A stretch of DNA of 64,000 nt from Rhodobacter ferrooxidans (GCF_000176015.1 NZ_ACYY01000011.1:52043-116042), one strand, 5' to 3'. Counted from the stretch's first letter, positions 35,441-44,824 are shown. Numbers and translations: made by a program. Notes: generated by a model from the letters alone, not told the origin.

Positions 35441-36711
35441 CCCTGCATTTCACCAACGCCCGCCTGATCAACCCCGAAACCGGCAGCGATGCCTTGGGCA
35501 GCCTGACGGTGGCGGGTGGCCTGATAACGGCGCTGGACGGCCCGGCGCCCGAAGGCGCGCGGATCATCGACTGTGGCGGCAAGTGTCTGGCCCCCGGCAT
35601 CGTCGATCTGGGCGTCAAGATTGGCGAGCCGGGCGAGCGGCACCGCGAATCCTTCCGCTCGGCCGGGTTGGCGGCAGCGGCGGGCGGCGTGACCACCATC
35701 ATCGCCCGCCCCGATACCGCCCCCGCCATCGACACGCCGGAGACGCTGGAATTCGTCACCCGCCGCGCCCGCGATGCCAGCCCCGTGCGCATCCACCACA
35801 TGGCGGCGCTGACCAAGGGCCGCGCGGGCCGCGAGATGACCGAGATCGGTTTCCTGCTGGACGCGGGCGCGCTTGCCTTCACCGATTGCGACCATGTCAC
35901 CACCGACAGCAAGGTGCTGTCGCGCGCCTTCACCTATGCCCGCAGCCTTGGCGCGCTGGTGATCGGCCACCCGCAAGACCCCGGCCTTTCCGCCGGTGCC
36001 GCCGTCACCTCGGGCAAGTTCGCGTCATTGCGCGGCCTGCCCGGCGTGCACCCCTTGGCCGAGCGGCTGGGGCTGGAGCGTGATCTGGCCTTGGTGGAAA
36101 TGACCGGTGTGCGCTACCACGCCGACCAGATCACCTGCGCCCAGTCGCTGCCCGCCCTTGCCCGCGCCAAGGATGCCGGGCTGGATGTCACCGCAGGCAT
36201 CTCGATCCACCACCTGACGCTGAATGACCTCGACGTGGGCGACTATCGCACCTTCTTCAAGCTGACCCCGCCGCTGCGAGCCGAGGCCGACCGGCTGGCG
36301 ATGGTGCAGGCGGTGGCGGATGGGCTGATTGACGTGATCTGCTCGATGCACACGCCGCAAGACGAGGAATCCAAGCGCCTGCCGTTCGAGGAAGCCGCTT
36401 CCGGTGCCGTGGGCCTGCAGACCCTGCTGCCCGCGGCGATGCGGCTTTACCATGCCGGCGCCATCGACCTGCCCGGCCTGTTCCGGGCGCTGGCCTTGAA
36501 CCCCGCCCGCCGCCTTGGCCTGCCGCAGGGTCGCCTTGCCACCGGCGCGCCAGCCGATCTGGTGCTGTTCGACCCCGACACCCCCTTCGTGCTCGATCGC
36601 GCCACCCTGCTGTCGAAATCGCGCAACACGCCCTTTGACGGCGAGCGGCTGGAGGGCAAGGTGCTGGCCACCTATCTCGGCGGCGCCTCGGTCTTTGGCC
36701 CACAGGAGTAA
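35437..36711 (+). CDS. Dihydroorotase-like protein lacking metal ligands (PyrC')
   Basis: 424 residues of the amidohydrolase fold with dihydroorotase-type sequence throughout. The DxHxH metal motif of active enzymes is replaced: the segment reads VDLGVKIGEPGE, so both histidines are lost (G59, K61). The later catalytic aspartate in the DHAPH-type motif is also lost (ICSMHTPQD). Other positions survive (IGHPQD, ISIHHLTLND, NTPFDGERLEGKV). It is probably a non-catalytic PyrC' subunit that assembles with PyrB; an active dihydroorotase should be encoded elsewhere. The start overlaps the previous stop as ATGA. Confidence 0.8.
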   Translation: MTLHFTNARLINPETGSDALGSLTVAGGLITALDGPAPEGARIIDCGGKCLAPGIVDLGVKIGEPGERHRESFRSAGLAAAAGGVTTIIARPDTAPAIDTPETLEFVTRRARDASPVRIHHMAALTKGRAGREMTEIGFLLDAGALAFTDCDHVTTDSKVLSRAFTYARSLGALVIGHPQDPGLSAGAAVTSGKFASLRGLPGVHPLAERLGLERDLALVEMTGVRYHADQITCAQSLPALARAKDAGLDVTAGISIHHLTLNDLDVGDYRTFFKLTPPLRAEADRLAMVQAVADGLIDVICSMHTPQDEESKRLPFEEAASGAVGLQTLLPAAMRLYHAGAIDLPGLFRALALNPARRLGLPQGRLATGAPADLVLFDPDTPFVLDRATLLSKSRNTPFDGERLEGKVLATYLGGASVFGPQE

Positions 36712-36714
36712 GCC

Positions 36715-37320
36715 ATGCCCCTTCTCACCTCTGCCCCCTGGCTTCTGGTTCTGACAGGCCTGATGGCCTACCTTCTGGGTTCGATCCCCTTCGGCATCGT
36801 CATCACCCGCGCCATGGGTCTGGGCGACCTGCGCAGCATCGGCTCGGGCAATATCGGGGCCACCAACGTGCTGCGCACCGGCAACAAGGGCGCGGCACTG
36901 GCGACGCTGATCCTTGATGCGGCCAAGGGCGGCATCGCCGTGCTGATCGCCCGCTATGCGGTGGGCGAGGATGCAGCCCAACTGGCGGCCCTGACCTCGT
37001 TCATCGGCCATATCTTCCCGGTCTGGCTGCGCTTCAAGGGCGGCAAGGGCGTCGCCACCTTCATCGGCACGCTGCTGGCGCTGGCCTGGCCGGTGGGCCT
37101 TGCGGTCTGCGCCACCTGGGCGGTCACCGCCGCGCTCAGCCGGATCTCGTCGCTGTCGGCACTGGTGGCGGCGGGTTCCTCGACGCTGTGGATGCTCGGC
37201 CTCGGCCAGGGCCGGATGTTCCTGCTGGGCGTGCTGCTGACGCTGCTGATCTACTGGCGCCACGCCGCCAACATCGCCCGCCTGCGCGCCGGAACCGAGC
37301 CGAAGATCGGCAAGAAGTAA
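36715..37320 (+). CDS. plsY: Glycerol-3-phosphate acyltransferase PlsY
   Basis: 201 residues, five or six transmembrane helices; transfers acyl from acyl-phosphate to glycerol-3-phosphate, the first step of phospholipid synthesis. Family motifs: YLLGSIPFGIVITR, GSGNIGATNVLRTGNK, and LRFKGGKGVATFIGTLLAL. ATG follows AGGAG and lies 3 nt after the PyrC' stop, so it is last in the pyrB operon. This link is frequent in related bacteria. Confidence 0.94.
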   Translation: MPLLTSAPWLLVLTGLMAYLLGSIPFGIVITRAMGLGDLRSIGSGNIGATNVLRTGNKGAALATLILDAAKGGIAVLIARYAVGEDAAQLAALTSFIGHIFPVWLRFKGGKGVATFIGTLLALAWPVGLAVCATWAVTAALSRISSLSALVAAGSSTLWMLGLGQGRMFLLGVLLTLLIYWRHAANIARLRAGTEPKIGKK

Positions 37321-37331
37321 AGCCTCTCGCC

Positions 37332-37354
37332 TTTCATCTGTTCTTAAATATCCC
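37332..37354 (+). repeat. Half copy of the AAATATCCC hairpin repeat
   Basis: TTTCATCTGTTCTT then AAATATCCC matches the left arm of the inverted repeat at 31284-31306 with one change, but no right arm follows. It lies in the convergent plsY-gshA interval, beside a GGGGGC/GCCCCC hairpin (37382-37396). Confidence 0.7.
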
Positions 37355-37397
37355 GGGGGAATTCGGGCCAACGGCACGAATGGGGGCAGCGCCCCCC

Positions 37398-38744
37398 TTA
37401 CAGACTCACCGCCTGATAAACCCGCCCCAGATCGCCGCCCCATTGCCCGTGATACAGCGCCAGCAGCCGGTCGGCCTGCACGCCGCCGCTCGCCAGACTG
37501 TCCTGCAACGGCGCCAGCAAAGCCTCCTCGCCCAAGCCCCGCGCCACCATCCCGGCATGGCTCAGCTCCACCGCCGCCCGCGCAAGCGCCATAAGCTTCA
37601 CGCCCCCCGCCTCGCCCTGCAAGGCGGAAACCGAGGCCGCCACCCGCAGCCCCTCGCGGGTTTCGGCGTCGAGGCCCTTCACCAGATCCCAGGCCGCATC
37701 CAGCGCCGACTGGTCATACATCAGCCCGACCCAGAACGCCGGCAGCGCCACCATATGACCGCGATCCCCGGCATCGGCGCCGCGCATCTCGATGTATTTC
37801 TTCACCCGCGCCTCGGGGAATACCGTGGTCATGTGGTCGGCCCAGTCGCTCAGCGTCGGCAATTCGCCGGGCAGCGCGGGCAGGCGCCCCTTCAGGAAAT
37901 CGCGGAAGCTCTGGCCCAGGGCATTGATATACTTGCCGTCGCGGTAGACGAAATACATCGGCACATCCAGCACCCAGTCGACGTAGGCCTGGAACCCCAT
38001 GCCGTCCTCGAACGCGAACGGCAGCATGCCGGTGCGGCTGTCATCCAGCCCCCGCCAGATGCGCGAGCGCCAGCTTTTGTGGCCGTTCAGCCGCCCGTCG
38101 AAGAACGGGCTGGAGGCGAACAGCGCCGTCGCCACCGGCTGCAACGCCAGCGACACCCGCAGCTTTTTCACCATGTCGGCTTCGCTGGAATAATCCAGGT
38201 TCACCTGCACCGTGCAGGTGCGATACATCATCTCGGTGCCATGGCTGCCCACCCGGCCCATGTAGTCGGTCATCAAGCGGTAACGGCCCTTCGGCATCAC
38301 CGGCATGGCCTCGTGCCGCCATTCCGGCGCCGCCCCGATCCCCATGAACTTAACGCCCATCGGACCGGCAAGGGCCGCCACTTCCGCCATGTGGCTGTCA
38401 AACTCGGCCGCGGTTTCATGCACCGACATCAGCGGCGCGCCCGACAGTTCGAACTGCCCGCCCGGTTCCAGCGACACGTTGGCGCCGTTGCGGGTCAGGC
38501 CGATGATATGCTCCTGCTCCAGCACCGGGGTCCAGCCGAAGCGGTCGCGCAGGCCTTCCAGCAGCGCCCGCACCGAGGCCGCGCCTTCATAGGGCAAGGG
38601 CGCATGCGTGGCGGTCAGATAGCCGAACTTCTCGTGCTCGGTGCCGATGCGCCAATCGGCTTTCGGCTTGCAGCCGTCTTCCATCGCCGCCGCAAGCTGC
38701 GCGAAATCCTCGATCGGCCCGCCGCCGGACTGGGGAATGGACAT
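37398..38744 (-). CDS. gshA: Glutamate-cysteine ligase, plant/alphaproteobacterial type
   Basis: 448 residues; ATP-dependent formation of gamma-glutamylcysteine, the first step of glutathione synthesis. It matches the GCS2/plant-like class: WRIGTEHEKFGYL, SLEPGGQFELSGAPL, MYRTCTVQVNLDYSSE, and ARVKKYIEMRGAD. The length fits this class rather than the 518-residue enterobacterial GshA. It stands alone on the minus strand between convergent plsY and the next minus-strand gene. Confidence 0.93.
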   Translation of the reverse strand: MSIPQSGGGPIEDFAQLAAAMEDGCKPKADWRIGTEHEKFGYLTATHAPLPYEGAASVRALLEGLRDRFGWTPVLEQEHIIGLTRNGANVSLEPGGQFELSGAPLMSVHETAAEFDSHMAEVAALAGPMGVKFMGIGAAPEWRHEAMPVMPKGRYRLMTDYMGRVGSHGTEMMYRTCTVQVNLDYSSEADMVKKLRVSLALQPVATALFASSPFFDGRLNGHKSWRSRIWRGLDDSRTGMLPFAFEDGMGFQAYVDWVLDVPMYFVYRDGKYINALGQSFRDFLKGRLPALPGELPTLSDWADHMTTVFPEARVKKYIEMRGADAGDRGHMVALPAFWVGLMYDQSALDAAWDLVKGLDAETREGLRVAASVSALQGEAGGVKLMALARAAVELSHAGMVARGLGEEALLAPLQDSLASGGVQADRLLALYHGQWGGDLGRVYQAVSL

Positions 38745-38792
38745 GGGGGGCTCTCCGATCTTCGGTTTGTTCAGGCGAACACAGGTGTCGCG

Positions 38793-39374
38793 TCACGGCG
38801 CGCGAGTCAAGGCCGCCCGCGCGGCGCGGCGCCAGATCACCGGGCCGATGCTGGCGGTATCCGACACCATCGCCAGCCCCCGTGCCCCGGAAACCGCCCC
38901 CGCCGCCCCCGGCGCCAAAGCCGCCACCAGCGCCTGACTGTCCATCCCCGGCAATTCGGCAAAGGCGTCAAACAGCAGCGCCGCCCCCGCCGCTGCCACC
39001 GGGATCAGCAGCGCCTGCCCGTCGGCCTGTTTCAACCGCCAGAACTGCCGCCCCTGCAGGCGAACCAGCCGCAGCTCCACCAGATCGGGCAGCGCCACGA
39101 AGCCGCCCGCCTCGGGGCCGAAATAGCTGATCTGCGCCTCGTCCACCTCGACCACGCCGGGTGCATCAACCCCCTGCCAGAACCGCATCCGCCGCCAGGC
39201 CAGCAGCCCCAGCCCCAAGGCCAGCCCCACCAGCGCCGCCCCCAGCGGGATCAGCAACCAGCCCCCAAGGCGCATCAGCCACAGCCCGCCAGCCGCCACC
39301 AGAGCCGCCGCAATCACCTCGCGCCAACGCCGCAGCAGCGCCAGCACCTCGGGGCGGAAGAGGGCACCGGCCAT
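38793..39374 (-). CDS. Hypothetical membrane protein
   Basis: 193 residues. Two hydrophobic helices at about residues 20-35 and 38-60 precede a soluble domain (GVVEVDEAQISYFGPEAGGF, VELRLVRLQGRQFWRL) that looks like a small beta-sandwich. No family recognised. It starts 3 nt after the nuclease-like gene's stop, so it ends the rsmE operon. Confidence 0.75.
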   Translation of the reverse strand: MAGALFRPEVLALLRRWREVIAAALVAAGGLWLMRLGGWLLIPLGAALVGLALGLGLLAWRRMRFWQGVDAPGVVEVDEAQISYFGPEAGGFVALPDLVELRLVRLQGRQFWRLKQADGQALLIPVAAAGAALLFDAFAELPGMDSQALVAALAPGAAGAVSGARGLAMVSDTASIGPVIWRRAARAALTRAP

Positions 39375-39377
39375 CGC

Positions 39378-40091
39378 CTAGCCCTCGGGGAAAAAGCTGA
39401 ACGCCACGGCATAGCGCACCAGCGTCAGGTTTGGCACCGCCCGCGCCGCCGAGCGGGTGCGTTGGTCGAAATCATGCGCCACGATGATGCCGCGCACCGC
39501 CGCCGCCGCATCCTCGGCGGCGATGTCGCCCATGTAGCCCAGCACCTGCCCGATCACCCGCGCATCGGTCTTGCCCGCCTTCAACTCGATCACCACCACA
39601 GCCCCCGCCGCATCCCGCGCCAGAATGTCGATGAAGCCCGACAGCACCACCCGTTCCGCCCCATCGTCGATGATCACCAGCCCCGGCTCCAGCCGCGCCA
39701 GATCCTCGCGCAGCGCCGTCTGCATGTCGCGCTCCAACGACAGGCGCTGCTTTTCCATGGTGTCCGCGGGCGGCAGCACCGATGGCTCCACCACCTCGCC
39801 CGGTGCCGCGCCCAGAAACCGGGCATAGCGCGCCAGCGCGTTCTTGTAAGAGGCCAGCGAGTTGCGCAGGTTGCCGTCGATGCCAATCTTCGACGGGTTT
39901 GGCCGGTTGCGCCGCTCGTCCTCGGATGAATAGGTCAGTTCGGCAAACAGCGCGTCATAGCCGCCATTCGACAGGATATCTTCGATCGGGCCATAGTTGG
40001 TCTCGATCCGCGCCGCCTGCGACAACTGGGTGCTGATGGTCTTGTCGGAATAGCCCTCGGCCTTCAGCCAGTCGCGATAGTCACCCCTCAT
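39378..40091 (-). CDS. NucS/DUF91-like PD-(D/E)xK endonuclease candidate
   Basis: 237 residues. The N-terminal 95 residues are helical (DYRDWLKAEGYSDKTISTQL). The C-terminal half carries the nuclease-type core GFIDILARDAAGAVVVIELK (D155, E169, K171), followed by a conserved Q182 in VIGQVLGYMGDIAAED, a D-ExK-Q arrangement as in NucS/archaeal RecB-like nucleases. It may act on mismatched or branched DNA, but that is inferred from the family. Its ATG overlaps the rsmE stop (ATGA), so it is translated with an rRNA methyltransferase. Confidence 0.75.
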   Translation of the reverse strand: MRGDYRDWLKAEGYSDKTISTQLSQAARIETNYGPIEDILSNGGYDALFAELTYSSEDERRNRPNPSKIGIDGNLRNSLASYKNALARYARFLGAAPGEVVEPSVLPPADTMEKQRLSLERDMQTALREDLARLEPGLVIIDDGAERVVLSGFIDILARDAAGAVVVIELKAGKTDARVIGQVLGYMGDIAAEDAAAAVRGIIVAHDFDQRTRSAARAVPNLTLVRYAVAFSFFPEG

Positions 40092-40825
40092 TGCCAATCC
40101 CCCAGCGCCGCCTGCCACAGCACCAGCGCCGCCACCGCCGCGGTATCGGCGCGCAGGATGCGCGGGCCAAGGCTGATCGGCACGACCTGCGGCAGCCCCC
40201 GCAGCCGCGCCTGTTCGCTTTCGGCAAACCCACCCTCCGGCCCGATCAGGATCGCCCAAGGCCCACCGCGCGCCGTTGCGAGGAGGCCTGTCAGGGCCGA
40301 GGAGCCGCCCACCATATGCTCGTCGCACCACAAAAGCCGCCGCTCGGCGGGCCAGGTGTCCAGCACCTTGTCCAGACCTTGCAGATCGCAGACCTCGGGC
40401 ACGAAGGTGCCGCCGCATTGCTCTGCCGCCTCGACCGCATGGGCCTGCAAGCGGTCCTGCCGGATGCGCTCGGCATTGGTGAAGCGGGTCTGCACCGGCA
40501 GGATGCGTGACGCCCCAAGCTCCGCTGCCTTTTCCACGATGAAATCGGTGCGCGCCTTCTTGATCGGCGCGAACAGCAGCCACAGATCGGGCGGCATCTG
40601 CAAGGGCCTGGTCTGCGCGTCGCAAACCAGCACGCCACCGCGCTTTCCCGCCTCGGCCACCACCCCGCGCCACTCGCCGTCGCGGCCATTGAACAGCAGC
40701 ACCGCGTCGCCCCGCCCCAGCCGCATCACCGCAAACAGGTAATTCGCCTGATCGGCGTTCAGCGGAACCGGTTGCCCCACCCCAAGCGGTTGATCTACAT
40801 AGAGCCTGATCTTTGCATCTGCCAT
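40088..40825 (-). CDS. rsmE: 16S rRNA m3U1498 methyltransferase RsmE
   Basis: 245 residues; SPOUT-class enzyme methylating U1498 of 16S rRNA. An N-terminal PUA-like domain leads to the knot domain with LLFAPIKKARTDFIVEKAAELG, ILIGPEGGFAESEQ, and ISLGPRILRADTAAVAAL. The start at 40825 (MADAKIRLYV) is only 12 bp from the divergent ubiA start, so the promoters must lie inside the opposite genes. The first of three overlapping minus-strand genes. Confidence 0.93.
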   Translation of the reverse strand: MADAKIRLYVDQPLGVGQPVPLNADQANYLFAVMRLGRGDAVLLFNGRDGEWRGVVAEAGKRGGVLVCDAQTRPLQMPPDLWLLFAPIKKARTDFIVEKAAELGASRILPVQTRFTNAERIRQDRLQAHAVEAAEQCGGTFVPEVCDLQGLDKVLDTWPAERRLLWCDEHMVGGSSALTGLLATARGGPWAILIGPEGGFAESEQARLRGLPQVVPISLGPRILRADTAAVAALVLWQAALGDWQ

Positions 40826-40837
40826 GAGGGCAAACCT

Positions 40838-41812
40838 ATGTCCGTCCCGCCCGAATTGCCAGAGCCTGTCGCCCCGCAAGGCAGCGTTGCCGATGCGCCG
40901 CGCGGCAACTGGGTCGATACCCTCGCCCCTGCCGCAACCCGCCCCTACCTGCGCCTCAGCCGCGCCGACCGTCCCATCGGCACCTGGCTTTTGCTGATCC
41001 CCTGCCTCTGGGGCGTGGCGCTGGCCGCCGCCCGCGACGGCTTTCGCCTGTTCGATCTGTGGATCATCCTCGGCTGCGCTTTGGGGGCCTTCCTGATGCG
41101 CGGCGCGGGTTGCACCTGGAACGACATCACCGACCGCGAGTTCGATGCCGCCGTCACCCGCACCCGCTCGCGCCCCATCCCCTCGGGGCAAGTGACCGTC
41201 AAACAGGCGCTGGTCTGGATGGTGGGGCAAAGCTTGGCTGGCGCGCTTATTCTGTTCAGCTTCAACTGGGTGGCCATCGGGCTAGGCGTCGGCTCGCTGG
41301 CGCTGGTGGCGGTTTACCCGTTTGCCAAGCGGTTCACCTGGTGGCCGCAGGTGTTCCTTGGCCTTGCGTTCAACTGGGGGGCGCTGCTGGCCTATACCGC
41401 CCATGCCGGACGGCTGGAAGCGCCCGCCGTGCTGCTGTGGATGGGCGGCATCACCTGGACGCTGTTCTACGACACCATCTATGCGCATCAGGACAAGGAC
41501 GACGACGCGCTGATCGGGGTGAAATCCACCGCCCGGCTGTTCGGCGCGGCGACAAAACCCTGGCTGCGGGGGTTTCTGGTGGCAACGCTGGTGCTGCTGA
41601 TGCTGGCCTGCGGGCTGGCGCTGGTGGATACTGCCGGAATTGCCGCGCTGGCGCTAGCGCTGGCCGGGGTCTGGGCCTTTGGCTGGCATCTGGCCTGGCA
41701 ACTGTCGCGGCTGGATACCGAAGACCCGGCGCGCTGCCTGCACCTCTTCCGCACCAACCGCGACGCCGGCCTGATCCTTGCGCTGTTTCTTGCCGCAGCG
41801 GCGCTGGCTTGA
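40838..41812 (+). CDS. ubiA: 4-hydroxybenzoate polyprenyltransferase
   Basis: 324 residues, about eight or nine membrane helices; prenylates 4-hydroxybenzoate in ubiquinone synthesis. Both Asp-rich motifs are present: GCTWNDITDREFDAAVTRTR and YDTIYAHQDKDDDALIGVKS. ATG at 40838 follows GAGGG. Divergent from rsmE with a 12-bp gap, a close pair seen in related genomes. Confidence 0.94.
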   Translation: MSVPPELPEPVAPQGSVADAPRGNWVDTLAPAATRPYLRLSRADRPIGTWLLLIPCLWGVALAAARDGFRLFDLWIILGCALGAFLMRGAGCTWNDITDREFDAAVTRTRSRPIPSGQVTVKQALVWMVGQSLAGALILFSFNWVAIGLGVGSLALVAVYPFAKRFTWWPQVFLGLAFNWGALLAYTAHAGRLEAPAVLLWMGGITWTLFYDTIYAHQDKDDDALIGVKSTARLFGAATKPWLRGFLVATLVLLMLACGLALVDTAGIAALALALAGVWAFGWHLAWQLSRLDTEDPARCLHLFRTNRDAGLILALFLAAAALA

Positions 41813-41870
41813 TTGAACCCGGGGCGGCATCCGCCTAGACAGTCTGCAACACCCCGACCAAAGGCCCCCG

Positions 41871-43823
41871 ATGCAGTTGACCGAGACGCGAATCGCCGCC
41901 GCTGCCTTTGCCTCGGCGGGCCTGTTTTCCGTGCTGGTGGCCTTTGCCGCCAATGCGGTGATCGAGAACCGCTCGGCTGCCGCCATCACCTCGCGGCTGC
42001 TGGCCGAGGGCATCACCTGGGCGCAGGCGGTGCCGGACGGCTTGCAGGTGCATCTGGTCGGCACCGCCCCGAACGAGGCCGCTAGGTTCAGCGTGATCAA
42101 CATGGCCGGTGGGGTGATCGACGCGGCAAGGGTGCGCGATGATCTGGAAGTCACGCCCCTGATGGCGATCGAGGCGCCGCGATTCTCGGTGGAAATGCTG
42201 CGCAATGATGACGGCATCTCGCTGATCGGGCTGCTGCCCGAGGCGGCGGAGAACACCACCGGGCAGGATGCGCTGCTGGCCGATGCCACGGCGTTGGCAA
42301 ATGGGTTGTCGGTGTCGGACATGCTGGAAACCGCCGCCTTCCCGGCGCCCGCGGGCTGGGATGCGGCGCTGGATTACGGGCTGGCGGCGCTGAAAATGCT
42401 GCCACGGTCGAAGATTTCGGTCGCCGCCGACCTCGTGGCGATCACCGCCATTTCCGGCTCGGACGCTGAAAAGCGCACCTGGGAGGCCGCTCTGGCCAAG
42501 GCCAAGCCCGAGGGGCTGGCGGTGACGATGGACATCTCGGCGCCCCGGCCGGTGCTGACGCCCTTCACCCTGCGCTTCGTGCGCGATGCCGAAGGCGCGC
42601 GGTTCGACGCCTGCTCTGCCGATACCGAACGCGCCCGCAGCCGGATTCTGGCCGCCGCCACCGCCGCCGGGGCCGATGCGAAATCGGCCTGCACCATCGG
42701 CCTTGGCGTGCCCACCCCGTCCTGGGCCGAAGCCGCCGAGGCGGGGATCAACGCGCTGACCGCCATTGGCAAGGGCAGCCTGACGTTCTCGGACGCCGAT
42801 GTGACGCTGCTGGCCGACCCCGAAACCCCGCAGGCGACATTCGACCGGGTGGTGGGGGAATTGCAGGCCGCCTTGCCGCCGGTGTTCTCGCTGCAAGCCA
42901 CCTTGCCGCCCAAGCCCAGCGCCGAACTGGCGGGCCCCGCCGAATTCACCGCCACGCTGGCCGAGGATGGTCAGGTGCAACTGCGCGGACGGCTGACCGA
43001 CGAGGTGCTGCGCGATGCGGTGGACAGCTTTGCCCGCGCCAATTTCGGTGCAGGCAAGGTCTATACCGCCACGCGGTTCGACCCTGAACTTCCCGATGGC
43101 TGGCCGGTGCGGGTGTTGGCGGGGCTGCAAAGTCTGGCGGTGCTGCATCACGGCAGCCTGATGGTGCGCAGCGATACCGTCGAGGTGAAGGGCGTCACCG
43201 GCAACCAGGGGGCGCGCGCCCGCATCACCCAGGTGCTGTCGGGGCAGCTTGGGCAGGGCAAAAGCTTCAAGGTCGATGTGACCTATGACGAGGCGCTGGA
43301 CCCGCTGGCCGCGCTGCCGACGCCCGCGGAATGTCTGGCCGACATCAACACGGCCCTCGCGGTGCAGAAGATCACCTTCGCCCCCGGCTCGGCCGAGATT
43401 GCCGCCTCGGCCGGCAAGACGCTGGATGCGCTGGCCGAAGTGCTGATCAAATGCCCTGACCTGCGGCTGGAAATCGGCGGCCATACCGATGCCCAAGGCA
43501 GCACCGAGGGCAACCGCGCGCTGTCACAGGCGCGGGCCGAAGCGGTGCTGCTGGGCCTGCAGGGCCGCCGCGCGCCGGTGGCCGGACTGACCGCGGTGGG
43601 TTATGGCGAGGACAAGCCCCTGGCCGACAACGGCACCGACGAAGGCCGCGAGGCCAACCGGCGGATCGAGTTCACTCCGGTGGACATGCCCGCCGCCGCT
43701 GCCCCCGACACACCTGCCGATGACGCCGTGGTGGCGGCTGCCGATCCAACCGTCTCTTACGCCCCCACCGAAAAGACCCGCCGCGCCAAGCGCCGCCCCG
43801 CCAACGCCGCAACCAGCCCCTGA
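41871..43823 (+). CDS. OmpA-family envelope protein with BON-like repeats
   Basis: 650 residues. An N-terminal membrane anchor or uncleaved signal (residues 8-30) is followed by about 450 residues of repeated alpha/beta units (VHLVGTAPNEAARFSVIN and similar), which look like BON-type domains. The C-terminal OmpA domain runs from about 500 to 610: ITFAPGSAEIAASAGKTLDA, GGHTDAQGSTEGNRALSQAR, VGYGEDKPLADN, ANRRIEF. This domain binds peptidoglycan. An alanine/proline tail follows. It likely ties the inner membrane to the wall. Confidence 0.85.
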   Translation: MQLTETRIAAAAFASAGLFSVLVAFAANAVIENRSAAAITSRLLAEGITWAQAVPDGLQVHLVGTAPNEAARFSVINMAGGVIDAARVRDDLEVTPLMAIEAPRFSVEMLRNDDGISLIGLLPEAAENTTGQDALLADATALANGLSVSDMLETAAFPAPAGWDAALDYGLAALKMLPRSKISVAADLVAITAISGSDAEKRTWEAALAKAKPEGLAVTMDISAPRPVLTPFTLRFVRDAEGARFDACSADTERARSRILAAATAAGADAKSACTIGLGVPTPSWAEAAEAGINALTAIGKGSLTFSDADVTLLADPETPQATFDRVVGELQAALPPVFSLQATLPPKPSAELAGPAEFTATLAEDGQVQLRGRLTDEVLRDAVDSFARANFGAGKVYTATRFDPELPDGWPVRVLAGLQSLAVLHHGSLMVRSDTVEVKGVTGNQGARARITQVLSGQLGQGKSFKVDVTYDEALDPLAALPTPAECLADINTALAVQKITFAPGSAEIAASAGKTLDALAEVLIKCPDLRLEIGGHTDAQGSTEGNRALSQARAEAVLLGLQGRRAPVAGLTAVGYGEDKPLADNGTDEGREANRRIEFTPVDMPAAAAPDTPADDAVVAAADPTVSYAPTEKTRRAKRRPANAATSP

Positions 43824-43849
43824 CCCTTTGAACCGCCAAGGCACCCGAC

Positions 43850-44179
43850 ATGAACCGCACCGAATTCATCATCGCCACGGCCATCATCCTGATGCTGGCC
43901 TTTGCCTTGGGCTGGTTTTCCTACTGGCTGTTGCACCGCTTTCGTCGCATCGCCGGGGCTGACATGGGCGAGTTGGACCGGCTGGCGCAATCGCTGCACG
44001 AGGCCGAGGAAACCCGCGATCAGGCGCTGTTGTATCTGGAGGACCGCGAGGCCGAACTGACCAACCGGATCTCGCAGACCGAGGCGGAACTGCGCGCGGC
44101 AATGGAAGGCCTGCGCGACGCCCGCACCGAGGCCGAGGAAATGCGCGCCTATATCGAACGGATGCACGCCACGCCGTAA
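43850..44179 (+). CDS. Small membrane-anchored coiled-coil protein
   Basis: 109 residues. One N-terminal transmembrane helix (TEFIIATAIILMLAFALGWF) is followed by a charged helix from about residue 40 to 105 with coiled-coil spacing ([40 protein letters not shown]). No family recognised. It lies 26 nt after the OmpA-family gene and probably belongs to the same envelope unit. Confidence 0.75.
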   Translation: MNRTEFIIATAIILMLAFALGWFSYWLLHRFRRIAGADMGELDRLAQSLHEAEETRDQALLYLEDREAELTNRISQTEAELRAAMEGLRDARTEAEEMRAYIERMHATP

Positions 44180-44263
44180 CCCGTGCGGCAGTTCCGCCTA
44201 CCCGGCTTGCGACAACCGTCCCGGCGTCTTACGCTGCGGCTAGTTTTCACCGGGAGGTTTCAC

Positions 44264-44824
44264 ATGCGCATTGCCATCGCCTTTGCCTCAGCCCTGCTGC
44301 TGGCCACCCCTGCGGCCCGGGCCGACGAGATTGCCGATACCATCAAAAGCGCGCTGGACGCCTATACTGCGGGCGACGTGGCCTTTGCCACGGACGAGCT
44401 GGCCTTTGCCCAGCAGTTGCTGCAAGCCCGCAAGGCCGACAATCTGACCACCTTCCTGCCCGCCGCCCCCGATGGCTGGACCCGCACCGTCAACTCCGAC
44501 ATGAACGACGCTTTCGCCATGATGGGCGGCGGTTCCGGCATCGAGGCGCAGTATGAAATGGGCGAGCAAAGCTTCAAGATCACCCTGATGGCCGACAACC
44601 CGATGGTGGCCTCGATGGGGGCCATGCTGGGCAATGCCACGATGATGGCGCAGATGGGCAAGGTGGTGCGGGTGGGGCGGCAGAAGTTTCTGGATCAGGA
44701 GGGCAATCTGTCGGCGCTGATCGGCAACCGGGTGCTGGTGCAGGCCGAGGGCGCGCCGACCGAGGTGATGCTGCCGCTGCTGGAACAGATCGACTTCGAC
44801 GGGCTGGAGAAGTTCGGCTCATAA
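44264..44824 (+). CDS. Exported hypothetical protein
   Basis: 186 residues from the ATG at 44264, which has GGGAGG upstream and a signal peptide (MRIAIAFASALLLATPAARA). The mature part is helical, then methionine-rich in the middle (MNDAFAMMGGG, MVASMGAMLGNATMMAQMG). No known domain. Its last 6 nt overlap the 3' end of the convergent hydrolase gene. Confidence 0.75.
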   Translation: MRIAIAFASALLLATPAARADEIADTIKSALDAYTAGDVAFATDELAFAQQLLQARKADNLTTFLPAAPDGWTRTVNSDMNDAFAMMGGGSGIEAQYEMGEQSFKITLMADNPMVASMGAMLGNATMMAQMGKVVRVGRQKFLDQEGNLSALIGNRVLVQAEGAPTEVMLPLLEQIDFDGLEKFGS

